Below are positions 30,088 through 40,266 of a DNA stretch of 64,000 nucleotides, in pieces. Made by a program: the position numbers and the translations under genes. Origin of the DNA: Willaertia magna (lineage: Eukaryota > Heterolobosea > Eutetramitea > Acrasida > Naegleriidae); assembly GCA_902984215.1 (NCBI GenBank), contig CADWAF010002664.1, positions 1-64,000 of the forward strand, given 5' to 3'. The notes under the pieces are model-generated. The model did not search any database. It was not told the origin of the DNA and saw only the letters and a program-made list of their open reading frames with translations. Numbering within the stretch: the first letter of the stretch is position 1; the number at the start of each line of letters is the position of its first letter.

Positions 30088-33000
30088 TTAAAAGATACTA
30101 CTGGCCATATTTAAAGCATTGGTAGTTAAGGTTGGATCTCCACTTTTAGCATTAATATGAATAGTTCCAGTTTGTTGGGCAAATCTAAAGTGCAACATTA
30201 CTGGATCTTCTCTTCCAATTAATTTTGCTGCTGTAATTACTTCATTACCTGCAACATCAACAATGAATACTTTAGCCTTTTGCTTAATAATTTCCATAAA
30301 TCTATTTTGATCGAATGGTCCATTAATCTTTACATTTGCTCCTTTTTGTTGAGTGAACTTCTTCCAAAGTTTAGAGAAATCTGTTGTAGTTAAATTAGTG
30401 TAAGGGGTGATAACATCAATAACATTAATTGGAGCATCAATATTTAAATATTGAACAGTGTTTTGGTTATCATTATAACTAATTCTTCCAATAAGTCTAG
30501 TACCCATTGTAATATCTTGTAATGTAAGGGTAATAACAACAGTAATTGGTTTAATTGGATCAAGTTTTGCAAATGAAATATTATCATTTCTTTGTACTTT
30601 AGCATCAGAGTCTGAAGAAATTTTAACTTCAAACTTGGATGGTGCAGAAAAGTGGCAATTAACTTGAGATAATGTATAACCTCTATCAGTTGACAACAAT
30701 AATGCAATGATTAAAGAATCATCTTTCCAATACTTATTGTAATCAACAGATAACAATTCATCTTTGCATAATTGAATACAATCAGTGAATGCACTTGGAT
30801 GCTTAGCTGCTAATTGTGAAATCATATAACTTGTCTTTTTACCTTTTGTAAGAGGTTGTAATACTTCATGATGGGTGACAGTTGGTGAAATTGGCTTAAT
30901 ACCCTTACTTGGTAGTAATATATCAGATGTATCAAATAACATCAAGTTATCTTGCTTTGGTGTTGGTTGTTTTGTTTCAACAGGAGTTGAATTGTCAAAG
31001 AAATCAAATAAATCACCACCTGATTGTTTAGGGGTTGATTGGATAGGTTGAATAGGTTGACTAACTGGATTAGATCCCATACTATCAAATAAATCATCAA
31101 TAGACAATGATTGTTGTTGGTGTTGAGGAGGTGGTGTTAGTCTCTTTTCTTCTTGTTGAATGACTGGTTGATTTAATGGTCCTTTAGATGATTTTCTTGG
31201 TCTAACTGGTTGTTTCTTTGGAACAGTTACAATCTTTGTTTTTGTTGGTTGTTTTTTTCCTTCAGGGTTGTTACCACTAGGTTCTTCAAAGATCTTTAAT
31301 AAAGATTTTGATACCTTCTTCTTCTCTTCTACTGGTTGTGGTTGTTTTGACTTAATATTACTTTGGAAATCTTCTTGTGGTTGTGGAGAAGTACTAATTG
31401 GAGCAGTAGTTACACTTGTTGAATTATTTGTAATAATCTTTGAAGGTGAAATTCTTCCAGAATTATTTTGTTCTTCTTCTGCTTGAATCTTTGTTTCATC
31501 CACCCACATTGAATTACCTTTTCTATTCTTTCTAGGGAATGCAATATTTAATTCAGATGTATTGTTATTAACAGAAGTACTAATAGATCTATTTTCAATA
31601 ACTTCTTTAGGAGTAGTTGTTGCAACACCAACATTAATTGCATTAGGAACTACTTTAGAATGATGAGGGTATGCATCAACACGAATAGGTTGAACAGATT
31701 TAATTCCTTCTGCAGCCATAATTCTTTGTTTTTCTTCAGATTTAATATAACGACTTGCACCTCCCTTAAGTAACTTTTCAACATAATCGTCAGTACAACT
31801 TAAGATAGCATCTACTTCAATATCTTCATAAGCACCATCGAATGGTAGAACTGCTTCCATAATATCATCCCAATTGTGATAATTACATGCTTCAATAAGT
31901 GCACCAAACTCATAACATCTTTGTTGTAAATCAACATTCTTTGAATATCTATACTTTTTAATAATATCTTGAACCTCTTCTGGTGCTTCTCTCTTTTGTG
32001 CAACAATCTTCATCATTGCAGTAATAATCCAACAACGAGTTTCTTCAAATTCTAATTGTCTTTCAATTAAATCACATAATCTAGAAATAATTTCTTCAGG
32101 TGGATGTTCTTCAGACATGTAACTATATTCACCTAATACCCAAGCAATAACTTGAATATGTAAATCATGAATAACTGGTTTTCTATCAATGACATCACAA
32201 AATGTTGTAACACAGTGAACTCTCATTTCAGCATCTTGATCTTCATCGCCAATACCTTCACCAATAACACTCATCATATTTTGAATAGCTGCTTGAGGAA
32301 TATATTGAGGATCAATTTCAAATAGAGAATTCATTGTATCTAAATACCAAGAAATATTTGGTGAAAAGTTCTTTGCTAAAATTGATATTTTCTCAATTAA
32401 TTCTTTTCTTAAAACTAAATCAATTGTCTTTTTGGAGAAATCTAATAATCTCTTTACAACAACCATTACATTATTTGAATTTGTCATTGTAAATAATAAT
32501 TCTAATGTTCTTCTTCTTAAAGTTTCATCATTATCTTCTAAACAATCAATAACAACCATTTGATGTTGAGTCGCATATTTTGGATTAATTTTAACAATTT
32601 GTGTCAATGCTTGAATACCTAAATACTTTAAATTATGATTTGAACTAGTAACAAATCTGGAAATAGCACTGGATGCACTTTCTAATAATAAACCATTTGG
32701 ATATATTGATGTAACAGTCTTTACATATTCAAATACAACTGCATGACCAATATTTAAACCAGTATCTGCCCTTTGCATTCCTTCACGTAAAACTCCATAC
32801 ATTACTTCACTTACATTTTTATCATCAGCTCCAATTATAGCTAAAATTTTTAATAATTTAATTTGAATCCATGGAGCAGGTAATCTGTGATAATCAAATT
32901 CACGTGGTAATTTTCTTTCAATTACTTGTTTTAAAATTGGTACAAAACCAGAAACTAAAGATTTAAGTTGTGGAATATTTTGTTGATTTAAACAAAGTTC

Positions 33001-33465
33001 ATGAATTAAACAAAGTGAAGCACCCATTACTGAAGGATCTCTATCACACAAAGCATCCTTAGCAATTTCAATGACATCTGGAACAGAAGATGGACTAATT
33101 TGATAAAATCTATGGATTGCCATAATTGCCTTCTTTTTTACAATTGGTTTTGGATGTTTTCTTAATTCAAGAATTTGAGGTAAAACTGCTGGGATTAATT
33201 CTTCATTTACAATTTTAACAGCTGCATTTAATGCACAACAAATAGAAATAAAATTTGTTGATTTCATATCATTTTGAATATTAGCTATTAAAAGTAATAA
33301 TAATTCATGATCTGGTGGTACACATAAAGTAACTGCTAAATAACCAACCCTCTTTTCTAACATATCTTTACTAGAAGTTAGTTTAATAGCATTAATATGA
33401 CCAAATGAAGCATCGTGTCCTAACATTTCACAATATAATAATCTAACCATATATTCTTTCATCAT
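30088..33465 (-). CDS. AP4E1: AP-4 complex epsilon subunit
   Basis: 1125 residues are open from an ATG at 33465. The start MMKEYMVRLLYCEMLGHDAS falls within a block conserved near residue ~70 of animal AP-4 epsilon, and the adaptin trunk continues with LEKRVGYLAVTLCVPPDHEL, ALCDRDPSVMGASLC, FDYHRLPAPWIQIKLLKIL and NLKYLGIQALTQIV. A polar linker with DLFD motifs (DDLFDSMGSNP) leads to a C-terminal ear. AP-4 sorts cargo at the trans-Golgi network. The N-terminal ~70 residues are missing from this exon: TTTTGATAG just before AAAATGATG looks like a 3' splice site, so the true start lies in an upstream exon, possibly with the ATG at 33610. Confidence 0.85.
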   Translation of the reverse strand: MMKEYMVRLLYCEMLGHDASFGHINAIKLTSSKDMLEKRVGYLAVTLCVPPDHELLLLLIANIQNDMKSTNFISICCALNAAVKIVNEELIPAVLPQILELRKHPKPIVKKKAIMAIHRFYQISPSSVPDVIEIAKDALCDRDPSVMGASLCLIHELCLNQQNIPQLKSLVSGFVPILKQVIERKLPREFDYHRLPAPWIQIKLLKILAIIGADDKNVSEVMYGVLREGMQRADTGLNIGHAVVFEYVKTVTSIYPNGLLLESASSAISRFVTSSNHNLKYLGIQALTQIVKINPKYATQHQMVVIDCLEDNDETLRRRTLELLFTMTNSNNVMVVVKRLLDFSKKTIDLVLRKELIEKISILAKNFSPNISWYLDTMNSLFEIDPQYIPQAAIQNMMSVIGEGIGDEDQDAEMRVHCVTTFCDVIDRKPVIHDLHIQVIAWVLGEYSYMSEEHPPEEIISRLCDLIERQLEFEETRCWIITAMMKIVAQKREAPEEVQDIIKKYRYSKNVDLQQRCYEFGALIEACNYHNWDDIMEAVLPFDGAYEDIEVDAILSCTDDYVEKLLKGGASRYIKSEEKQRIMAAEGIKSVQPIRVDAYPHHSKVVPNAINVGVATTTPKEVIENRSISTSVNNNTSELNIAFPRKNRKGNSMWVDETKIQAEEEQNNSGRISPSKIITNNSTSVTTAPISTSPQPQEDFQSNIKSKQPQPVEEKKKVSKSLLKIFEEPSGNNPEGKKQPTKTKIVTVPKKQPVRPRKSSKGPLNQPVIQQEEKRLTPPPQHQQQSLSIDDLFDSMGSNPVSQPIQPIQSTPKQSGGDLFDFFDNSTPVETKQPTPKQDNLMLFDTSDILLPSKGIKPISPTVTHHEVLQPLTKGKKTSYMISQLAAKHPSAFTDCIQLCKDELLSVDYNKYWKDDSLIIALLLSTDRGYTLSQVNCHFSAPSKFEVKISSDSDAKVQRNDNISFAKLDPIKPITVVITLTLQDITMGTRLIGRISYNDNQNTVQYLNIDAPINVIDVITPYTNLTTTDFSKLWKKFTQQKGANVKINGPFDQNRFMEIIKQKAKVFIVDVAGNEVITAAKLIGREDPVMLHFRFAQQTGTIHINAKSGDPTLTTNALNMASSIF

Positions 33466-33682
33466 TTTCTATCAAAATATTTAATTTTTTAATAATTTTA
33501 TTAAAACGTGGCACAGTTTAGAGGTGTACAAGCGTGAATGGATTGTTTATTATTGTTACTACTTTCTTGAAGGTAGTAATTGCTGTTAGGTAGGTTTCCG
33601 ATCCCGCCATTAAATTGTCAACCAGTAAAAAATAAAATCTTCAATTTTCCTTGTTGTTGAAGAGCGGTTTTTGTGTGAAAAA

Positions 33683-34702
33683 ATGACCTCACTCGGTACC
33701 TTTGTTGAAGCATGGAACAAATTAGATGTATCTTCATTTAGTTCAATATCAAACGTATATGCAGACGTTGCAGGAAACTTTGTTTGGGATTTTGATATTA
33801 CTCCATTAGCTAGTTGGAGTGCAATTTTAATAACATTAGTAGGATATGTAATTTTCAGTTATTTCTTTAATTTCCTTCTAGGTACAAAGACTAGAGAAGA
33901 AATGGAACAAGAAAGAACCAATCCAACATTTATTCAAACTGTTATGAAATGGATTGCATTTTTACATAACTTTAACATGACTGTTATATCTTTAGCTTGT
34001 TTTATTGGTTTAGTTTATGAAGCTTTAAAGATCTACCTTAGTGAAGGTTATTATCCATTAATTTGCGATCCAGAACATAAATATAATGTTGGTCCACTTC
34101 AATTTTGGTGTTATATGTATTATTTATCTAAATATGTTGAATTATTTGATACTGTTTTATTAGTTTTAAGAAGATCTAGATTGAGATTTATTCACACTTA
34201 TCATCATGTTTCTACAATGTTCATTTGTTACTTTGGTTTAGCAAGTAATGGAACAGGTCAATGGATTGTTATCATGTTGGTAAGTAATTATTATTTTGAT
34301 TGTAGATTTTAACCCTTTTTAGAATACTTTAGTTCACATTATTATGTACTATTATTACATGAAGGTTACTTTAGGTTTCGATGTTTGGTGGAAATATTAT
34401 TTAACTGATATGCAATTACTTCAATTCATTCTTGATGTTGGTGCATTCTCTGTTTATATTTATTCTGAAGTTGTTTATGAAAGACCAAAAGGAAATCATT
34501 GTACTGGTTCATTAGAAGGTGCAATCATTGGTGATCTTGTTGTCATTTCATTCTTCTTCTTGTTCTTCAAGGTAAGTTTCATTTTGATTTTTCATATCTA
34601 ATCAAAATTCATTAATATTCATTATCTGCGTAATTCCGTTCATAATAGTTGAGACAAGATAACTTGAGAGCATTGAGAGCTAAGAAGGCTAAGAAAGATT
34701 AA
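33683..34702 (+). CDS. ELO-family fatty acid elongase (3-ketoacyl-CoA synthase)
   Basis: Exons 33683-34279, 34323-34571 and 34649-34702 join in phase 0 (introns 43 and 77 nt) to give 299 residues, typical for ELO proteins. The catalytic HxxHH box is HTYHHVSTM, preceded by KYVELFDTVLLVLRR, and the YYYYMKVTLG / MQLLQFILDVG blocks follow. About seven hydrophobic segments are visible and the C-terminus is lysine-rich (LRAKKAKKD), an ER-retention type. It should carry out the condensation step of fatty acid elongation in the ER. The start is the ATG at 33683; codons upstream lack one. Without the second splice, exon 2 would end a few codons later in the intron. The next gene starts 5 nt after the stop. 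Confidence 0.9.
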
Positions 34703-34707
34703 AAAAA

Positions 34708-35589
34708 ATGTTAAGAAAAAGTCTTAATAAACAATTGATCAAAAGATCGAACTTTTCTTCTCTATTCAACATTTTGATTAGACCTAACAAAAATATTTCT
34801 TCTGTTGCTTCTTATCATTTAAATAAAACATTAAAATTAGAACAACAGCAACCTCAACCAAAAGAAGACAAAAATAAATTTATTTATGATGATGAGAAGT
34901 CACTAGAACATGAACTTGTCCCACAAGACGTTTTTGAGGATAGAGAACGTGTATTGGATGATGAAAGACCTGATATTAATATACCATTATTTGTGAAATT
35001 CTGGAAGTTATATTTCATTAGATATACCATCATCACAACATTAATATTTCTTGTTGCGTACACACTTTACTTTATTACTGATTGGTTGTCAAGTATTACA
35101 TTTAAGAATGTAGCAAAGTTTTCTTTCTATTCAGGATTTTTCTCTGGCATTATATCATGTATTGTTGCTTGGTTAACAGTTATTGCTTTTTCTATTCATC
35201 CAACAACTGTTTACAAAGCAGCATTAAAGAAAGTATTAAGTAATCACAGCGTAAGAACAAACTTAGCAACACCAGTTAAACCTGCAAAATTTAGAGCTTA
35301 TTCATATACTTATCCTGATATGAATAATTCACATGATGTACCAATTGAAAGAAAATTACAATTCTGGAAACCAAAAAGAATGCAAATGATGTTTCAATTA
35401 GAAGATGCAAAAGGAAAATTAGCAATGGTAAGCTGTGACGTTTCAAGAAAACCAGGATTTTTAAATTTATTAAGAAATAGATTTACTTTCCATTCATTAA
35501 GTGTTGACATTCCAGATAATGAAGATCGTTTAATTTTAAGAGGAGACGCTGAAAGTGATGTTTTTAATGAAGGAGTTAAATTAAATTAA
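34708..35589 (+). CDS. Tim21/Coa1-like mitochondrial inner-membrane protein
   Basis: A 293-residue protein with a mitochondrial presequence-like start (MLRKSLNKQLIKRSNFSSLF), an acidic linker, and two hydrophobic segments (YTIITTLIFLVAYTLYFI and FFSGIISCIVAWLTVIAF). The C-terminal ~130 residues (VYKAALKKVLSNHSVRTNLA, then MMFQLEDAKGKLAMVSCDVS and a final LRGD-like strand) follow the Tim21/Coa1 fold, in which a short helix, a basic stretch and paired strands interact with the TIM23 translocase or assemble cytochrome oxidase. Animal Tim21 has one span, so the second is a difference. Start ATG 34708 lies only 5 nt after the elongase stop, with five A residues between. Confidence 0.5.
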   Translation: MLRKSLNKQLIKRSNFSSLFNILIRPNKNISSVASYHLNKTLKLEQQQPQPKEDKNKFIYDDEKSLEHELVPQDVFEDRERVLDDERPDINIPLFVKFWKLYFIRYTIITTLIFLVAYTLYFITDWLSSITFKNVAKFSFYSGFFSGIISCIVAWLTVIAFSIHPTTVYKAALKKVLSNHSVRTNLATPVKPAKFRAYSYTYPDMNNSHDVPIERKLQFWKPKRMQMMFQLEDAKGKLAMVSCDVSRKPGFLNLLRNRFTFHSLSVDIPDNEDRLILRGDAESDVFNEGVKLN

Positions 35590-35632
35590 AATTACCAATT
35601 CAAAAAAGAATAAAGAAGAAGGGTTTGTAAAT

Positions 35633-36835
35633 TTATAGTTTTAAATCCTCTTGTGGAATAGAAATTTTACCTCTTGAGGAAGTTGGTCTTTGACGCATTG
35701 GTGTTGAGAGTACAAAAGGTTTCTTAGATATTTGAGGATTCATCTTATTCTGTTTTATAATTGGGGAGGGAATTCTAGGAGAATTTGACTCAATTAATAA
35801 TTTCTTTCTTGGTGGTAAACCTAAAAGGCTTGCTTGTTGATCTAGAGGTGACAAATCTTTCTTTTGGGGAGTTAAAACTCTATCTTCATTTAACTTATTC
35901 ACTTCTATTAATGGTTTTTGAATTATATTTCTGGGTGGAGGTAAGATATTATTATTATTAGTGATACTTTCTGCAAGTTTCTTTCTGCTTAACAATGGAG
36001 AAGAAGTAGACCTATTATTTATTATTGTTCTTCCTTGTTGTTGGTCCAGTATTGGCGTTCCAGCTCTTTGTATCGTAGGTGAGGCAATCCTATCATTATT
36101 CTTTGCATTATTAAATATACTACTTCTAGGCTTTGTTATTATTGGAGAACTAGATCTTTGACTTAAAATAGGTGGTTGATTAATAATTGGTTGGTTAGAT
36201 TGATTTGTTGTATTATTGCTTTTCAGTTTCATACTAGGGCTATTATTTATAATGTTGCTGATATTAGGAGGTTTAATGAATGAAGATACATCTTCCTTTA
36301 ATGATGGTCTTATTGGAGAAAGAAAAGATAGTTCTCTATTATCTTCAAACAAATGATTTGATTTATGATTATCTGAATTAAATGTTTGCCTAGATTGAAC
36401 TAATGTAATTACTTAAGTTCATTACCTTTAAACTTACCTTATCGTTTCCTTAAGTTGTTCATTCTCCCTCTTCAGTTGACTAATTACTTGTTCATAATGT
36501 TTATGTTGAAACCTCACTATACTTTCAAGTTTTGAAATACTATCTTGAAATACATTCCTGTAACTAGAACTTAAATATTCATAGATATGTTTTGGAAGAT
36601 TTTGCTTTCAATAGTTAGTCAACAAAGTTTAGTTACTTACTGAATCTCTCAAGGCTACTCCCTTACTATTAGCATTACATATATTACAATACAAATGGTT
36701 ATCTAAAGTAGTATTATTAGTAGTAATGGTGTTTGTACTACAATTCTCACAAATGAAATGTCCACATTCCAAGAAATATAATACAACTTGACTTGATGCA
36801 TCTTTCAAACAATTATTACATTTTGGTAAAAACAT
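35633..36835 (-). CDS. RNF212/HEI10/Zip3-like RING protein
   Basis: Exons 36835-36641, 36604-36438 and 36389-35633 join in frame (introns 36 and 48 nt) to give 372 residues. A C3HC4 RING occupies residues 6-53 (C6, C9, C24, H26, C29, C32, C50, C53), including CNNCLKDAS and FLECGHFICENC. A coiled coil follows (ISKLESIVRFQHKHYEQV, ISQLKRENEQLKE), then a long Ser/Pro/Asn-rich tail ending FVLSTPMRQRPTSSRGKISI. This order (N-terminal RING with little before it, coiled coil, serine-rich tail) is that of the Zip3/RNF212/HEI10 family, the SUMO or ubiquitin E3 ligases that mark crossover sites in meiosis. A perfect TTGGCGCCAA palindrome lies just upstream. Other RING families remain possible. Confidence 0.55.
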
Positions 36836-36856
36836 TTTTTTGTAAAATTTTTAGAG

Positions 36857-36866
36857 TTGGCGCCAA
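36857..36866. promoter_or_regulatory. Palindromic E2F-like motif upstream of RING gene
   Basis: TTGGCGCCAA, a perfect palindrome, lies 21 nt upstream of the RNF212-like start codon and within the 101-nt gap to the calmodulin-like gene's 3' end. Confidence 0.4.
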
Positions 36867-36936
36867 TAAATTACAATTTTTTAAAAGTAAAATTCTTTAT
36901 TTTACATCTATTTACATCAATCAATCAATAATATGA

Positions 36937-37401
36937 TTAATTAGACATCATTGTACGACAGAATTCAGCAAATTTAATTTGACCATCTCCTTGAGTGTCA
37001 GCTTCTCTAATAAAATCTTCAGCTTCTTCTTCATTTAATTTTTCACCCATCGATGTCAAAATATGTCTAAGTTCGGCAGCGGATATAACTCCATCATTAT
37101 CTCTATCAAAAACTTTAAATGCTTCAACAACTTCATCTTCACTTTCATTATCATTCATCTTCTTTTGCATTAAAACTAAAAACTCTTTAAAATCAATTGT
37201 TCCGTTTCCATTTCCACCATTTTCTTTACCATCAACTGATTTAATCATTTCATCAAGTTCATTTTGTGAAGGATTTAAACCTAAGGCACGCATAACTGTA
37301 CCTAATTCTTTAGCTAATATTGCTCCGTCACCATCAGAATCGAATAGTGAAAATGCTTCTTTATATTCTTGTATTTGTTCGTCTGTTAATTTATCTGCCA
37401 T
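36937..37401 (-). CDS. Calmodulin-like protein with expanded second EF loop
   Basis: 154 residues, against 149 for calmodulin, with the same opening ([20 protein letters not shown]) and four EF hands. Loop 1 ([12 protein letters not shown]), loop 3 ([12 protein letters not shown]) and loop 4 ([13 protein letters not shown] at the third position) are of normal 12-residue length. Loop 2 reads [18 protein letters not shown], five residues longer than DADGNGTIDFPE, and no register puts an acidic residue at position 1 of a 12-mer ending in the conserved Glu. This hand may bind calcium poorly. The first N-lobe loop also has AILAKE instead of TITTKE. It is likely a calmodulin paralogue, not the universal calmodulin. 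Divergent from the EF-hand gene at 37480 with 78 nt between start codons. Confidence 0.85.
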   Translation of the reverse strand: MADKLTDEQIQEYKEAFSLFDSDGDGAILAKELGTVMRALGLNPSQNELDEMIKSVDGKENGGNGNGTIDFKEFLVLMQKKMNDNESEDEVVEAFKVFDRDNDGVISAAELRHILTSMGEKLNEEEAEDFIREADTQGDGQIKFAEFCRTMMSN

Positions 37402-37479
37402 TTTTTTTGAATTATTATTTTGACAGCTTATGAAGGATTGTTGACATCAACGATCATCAGTAATTGAAGAAGAAAATAA

Positions 37480-38091
37480 ATGGATAACAAACAAGGCTTT
37501 ATTGAAAAGTATGGTGGAGCAAAACAACCAGCTATTGAAGAAGCAATTCAAACATTTAACAATGAAAGTAATAAAATTAATAAACAAACAATTCCGAAAC
37601 AAACATTTATTGAGAGTCTTCCTCATGAACTAGGTCCTGGTTTTTCCGAATTATTATTTGATTATTATGACAAGAACAAGGACGGGGAAATGGGTACGTT
37701 TTTGGAATTATAATTATAATTTTTATAAATAATTGTAAAGATTTAAATGAATTTGTTGAATATTATGTGAATTTTCTTAGAAATGAAAATGAAGAAGAAA
37801 ATACAAGAGTAATGTTTAAATTGTTAGATAAGAATGGAGATGGATTAATAACTAAAAAAGAATTAAGATTAATTTCTGAATCTTTAACTGATGAGGAATT
37901 TGATGAATTATTCTCTAGTATTGACATTGATAATGATGGTTGTATACAAGTATGTAGTTAATTTATTGATAATTAATTTGTCACAAATTATTATTGTAAT
38001 TTATTAGTTTGAGGAAATGTTAGATTTTGCAAGACGAAAAGATGAAATTTCATCTTCTGACGATGAAGATGAGGAACAATGTGGTTGTTAA
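37480..38091 (+). CDS. EF-hand calcium-binding protein with CGC tail
   Basis: Exons 37480-37693, 37741-37949 and 38008-38091 join in frame (introns 47 and 58 nt, donors GTACGT and GTATGT) to give 168 residues. Three good EF loops are seen: DKNKDGEMDLNE (made by the first junction), DKNGDGLITKKE and DIDNDGCIQFEE (made by the second junction). The first ~50 residues are unlike calmodulin. The C-terminus is acidic and ends EDEEQCGC, which could be lipid-modified. Placement of both introns inside EF loops supports the model, because each junction restores a canonical loop. Function is calcium sensing; partner unknown. Confidence 0.8.
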
Positions 38092-38126
38092 ATAAATTTG
38101 TTGAATTTGTTTTTATTTTACAATAT

Positions 38127-40125
38127 TTAGTTTTGTGAGTAGTATTGTGAAATATTGTTGACCACTAGTTGTTTTTCTTCTTCGCTTTCAACAACCAAAA
38201 TTGCCTTCTTGAAAATCTTCTTTACTTTCTTTCCCTTAGCACCTGCCTTTAATTCTTCAACAGGTTCATCTTCTTCTGTACCTTGGAGACCTTGTCTTTG
38301 TTTTTCAGTTTCTGCAAGGTATTTTGTAATTGCTTTTGCAAAAGCAGTTCCAATAATACTGGTATCTACATCTTCTTTCTTTAATTTCTTTAAAAACACT
38401 TGCTCTAATAAAGGTAAACCTAATGTTCCAACAGAATCATGTTTTAAAGCTTGAACTAAAGCAGCTACATATGCTTCTGAAAGGTTATCTAAACTTGCAT
38501 CTATACCTTCATCTTCTTTATAACCAAATGTAGTAACTTGCATAGTCCAACGACCAAAGCTAGGATCATTAAGCTCAGATTCTGTTAATTCAACAGAAGA
38601 CGTTGTACGAGCTAATGGAGATTGTTTTTGATTTTGTTGTTCAGCCTTCTTCTCTAATGAATTTTCAGGTTCTTTCATTTCAATTCTTGGTCTTTCAGCT
38701 TGATTAGCACCTTCATATTTCTTTAAAGAAATTAAAGCATCTACAATAGCATCAGCAAATAATTGTTTAACACCACCTTCTACAAGTTTAATTTCAATTA
38801 ATTTCTTTTCTTCAATATGTTTAGTTCTAGTTAATTCCATGTAATTAAAGAATTCAATTGCAATATCTTTATCAGATCTATTTTGTTGAGCATCTTCACT
38901 ACAAACAATATAAGCAACTCTAAACTTTTCACCAAATACTTCTAAATCAGCAATATAAACCAATTCCTTTGTATCTTCTTTAATAATTACATATTGACCC
39001 ATATTATTATAAAAACCAAATAAACCATTTAATCTAAATGAAAAACTATGTTTCATTAAATCATCATAAGTTAATAAAGATAAAACTTCAGGAACAGCTT
39101 GCCAAGTACCTTGAACTAATTCTTCTTTTCTCTTTTGTAATTTCTTAAAACGAGTATATTTTTCAAGATCAGATTCTCTTTCTTCTTTACTCTTCTTTGA
39201 GCGGGAACGAATTTCATTCTTTAATTTACGTAAATCATTTTGAGATAAAAATGTTTCTTCTTCTTCACTAATCTCTCTAGGCTTTCTTTTTAATTTTATT
39301 AATCTAGGCTTAGTGAACTCTAATTTACCTAATTCTTTTTCTAATTCAGTAATATCTTCTTGTCCAGGTGTTAATTCTTTAATATGTTGCCATTGTCTTT
39401 TACTTAAAACTGTTTGTTTATAAACTTTACGGAATTCAATATTACGTGTTTTAAACATTGCAATTTGAGAAGTTGTTTGTTCTTCTTCTTCTTTCTCTTC
39501 TCCTTCTTTTTGTTCAGTTGTTGGTGTTGTTAATGAAATTGGATTTCTAGTTGCTGCTGCATGTTGAATATATAAGGAACTTAAAGTTGGTTCCCAAACT
39601 ACGTGTTGATAAGCAAAAGTTACAACTCTGAATTTTCTACAAGTTAATTCAACTCCTAAAGCAATATCATTGGATGGAAGATAAGAAAAGATTTTGGCTA
39701 ATGCATCATCAAAGAAATTTCCTTGTTCATCTTTAAAGTTACTGAAATTATTTTTTTAGAATTTTCAAATAAAATATTAACTTACTTGAATGCACCTAAA
39801 TCTTTAGGTTTTTTAACATGGAATTTTTCTCCTTCAGTTTTTTCAACAACAAATGTTACGGTTTCATCTTGTTTTGCACTTAAATCCCATAATGAAATGT
39901 CATTACTTTAAATTTGACAAGCATTAATAATAATTTCTTTATTTTTTCTTTAACTTACCTAGTAATTTCTACATTACGGAAGAAGCAAGTAACTTTATCA
40001 TTTGCAGTGAGATTTGTTTCTTCATAGATTTTCTTTTTAATATCTAAGATGGTTGTAGACTGCTCAACCTCAAATTTCAAAGTATCTGCAACGTTACCAC
40101 CTAAAAATCTAATAAATATTCTCAT
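38127..40125 (-). CDS. UBL plus F-box protein (633 aa)
   Basis: Exons 40125-39959, 39905-39786 and 39741-38127 join in frame (introns 53 and 44 nt). Residues 1 to ~85 form a ubiquitin-like fold: MRIFIRFLGGNVADTLKFEV, then ILDIKKKIYEETNLTANDKV, and a central block VTCFFRNVEIT. Residues ~100-140 match an F-box (DDALAKIFSYLPSNDIALGV, then ELTCRKFRVV). A charged helical region follows (KLKNEIRSRSKKSKEERESD), then an unrecognised domain (GLFGFYNNMGQYVIIKEDTK) and a charged C-terminus. An F-box should recruit SKP1 of an SCF ligase, while a UBL could dock on the proteasome or stand in for ubiquitin. A UBL directly joined to an F-box is unusual; the gene at 52084 has the same order. Confidence 0.65.
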
Positions 40126-40266
40126 TTTTTTTATTATTTGTTTGACAACATTTGATTGTCAGATAAACCAATCACATCAAACAGCAATTTACATTTCAAG
40201 AACCATTAAAACGCATGCTTAAAGAAATTTAGAGAAATCTATTAATGGAAAATTAACACTATTTTA

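Noticed and set aside
33671..33683. Elongase start at 33671
   Set aside because: The codon there is TTG; the first ATG is at 33683 and follows an A-run.
36995..37423. 142-codon frame antisense to the calmodulin-like gene
   Set aside because: Serine-rich shadow of a highly conserved gene.
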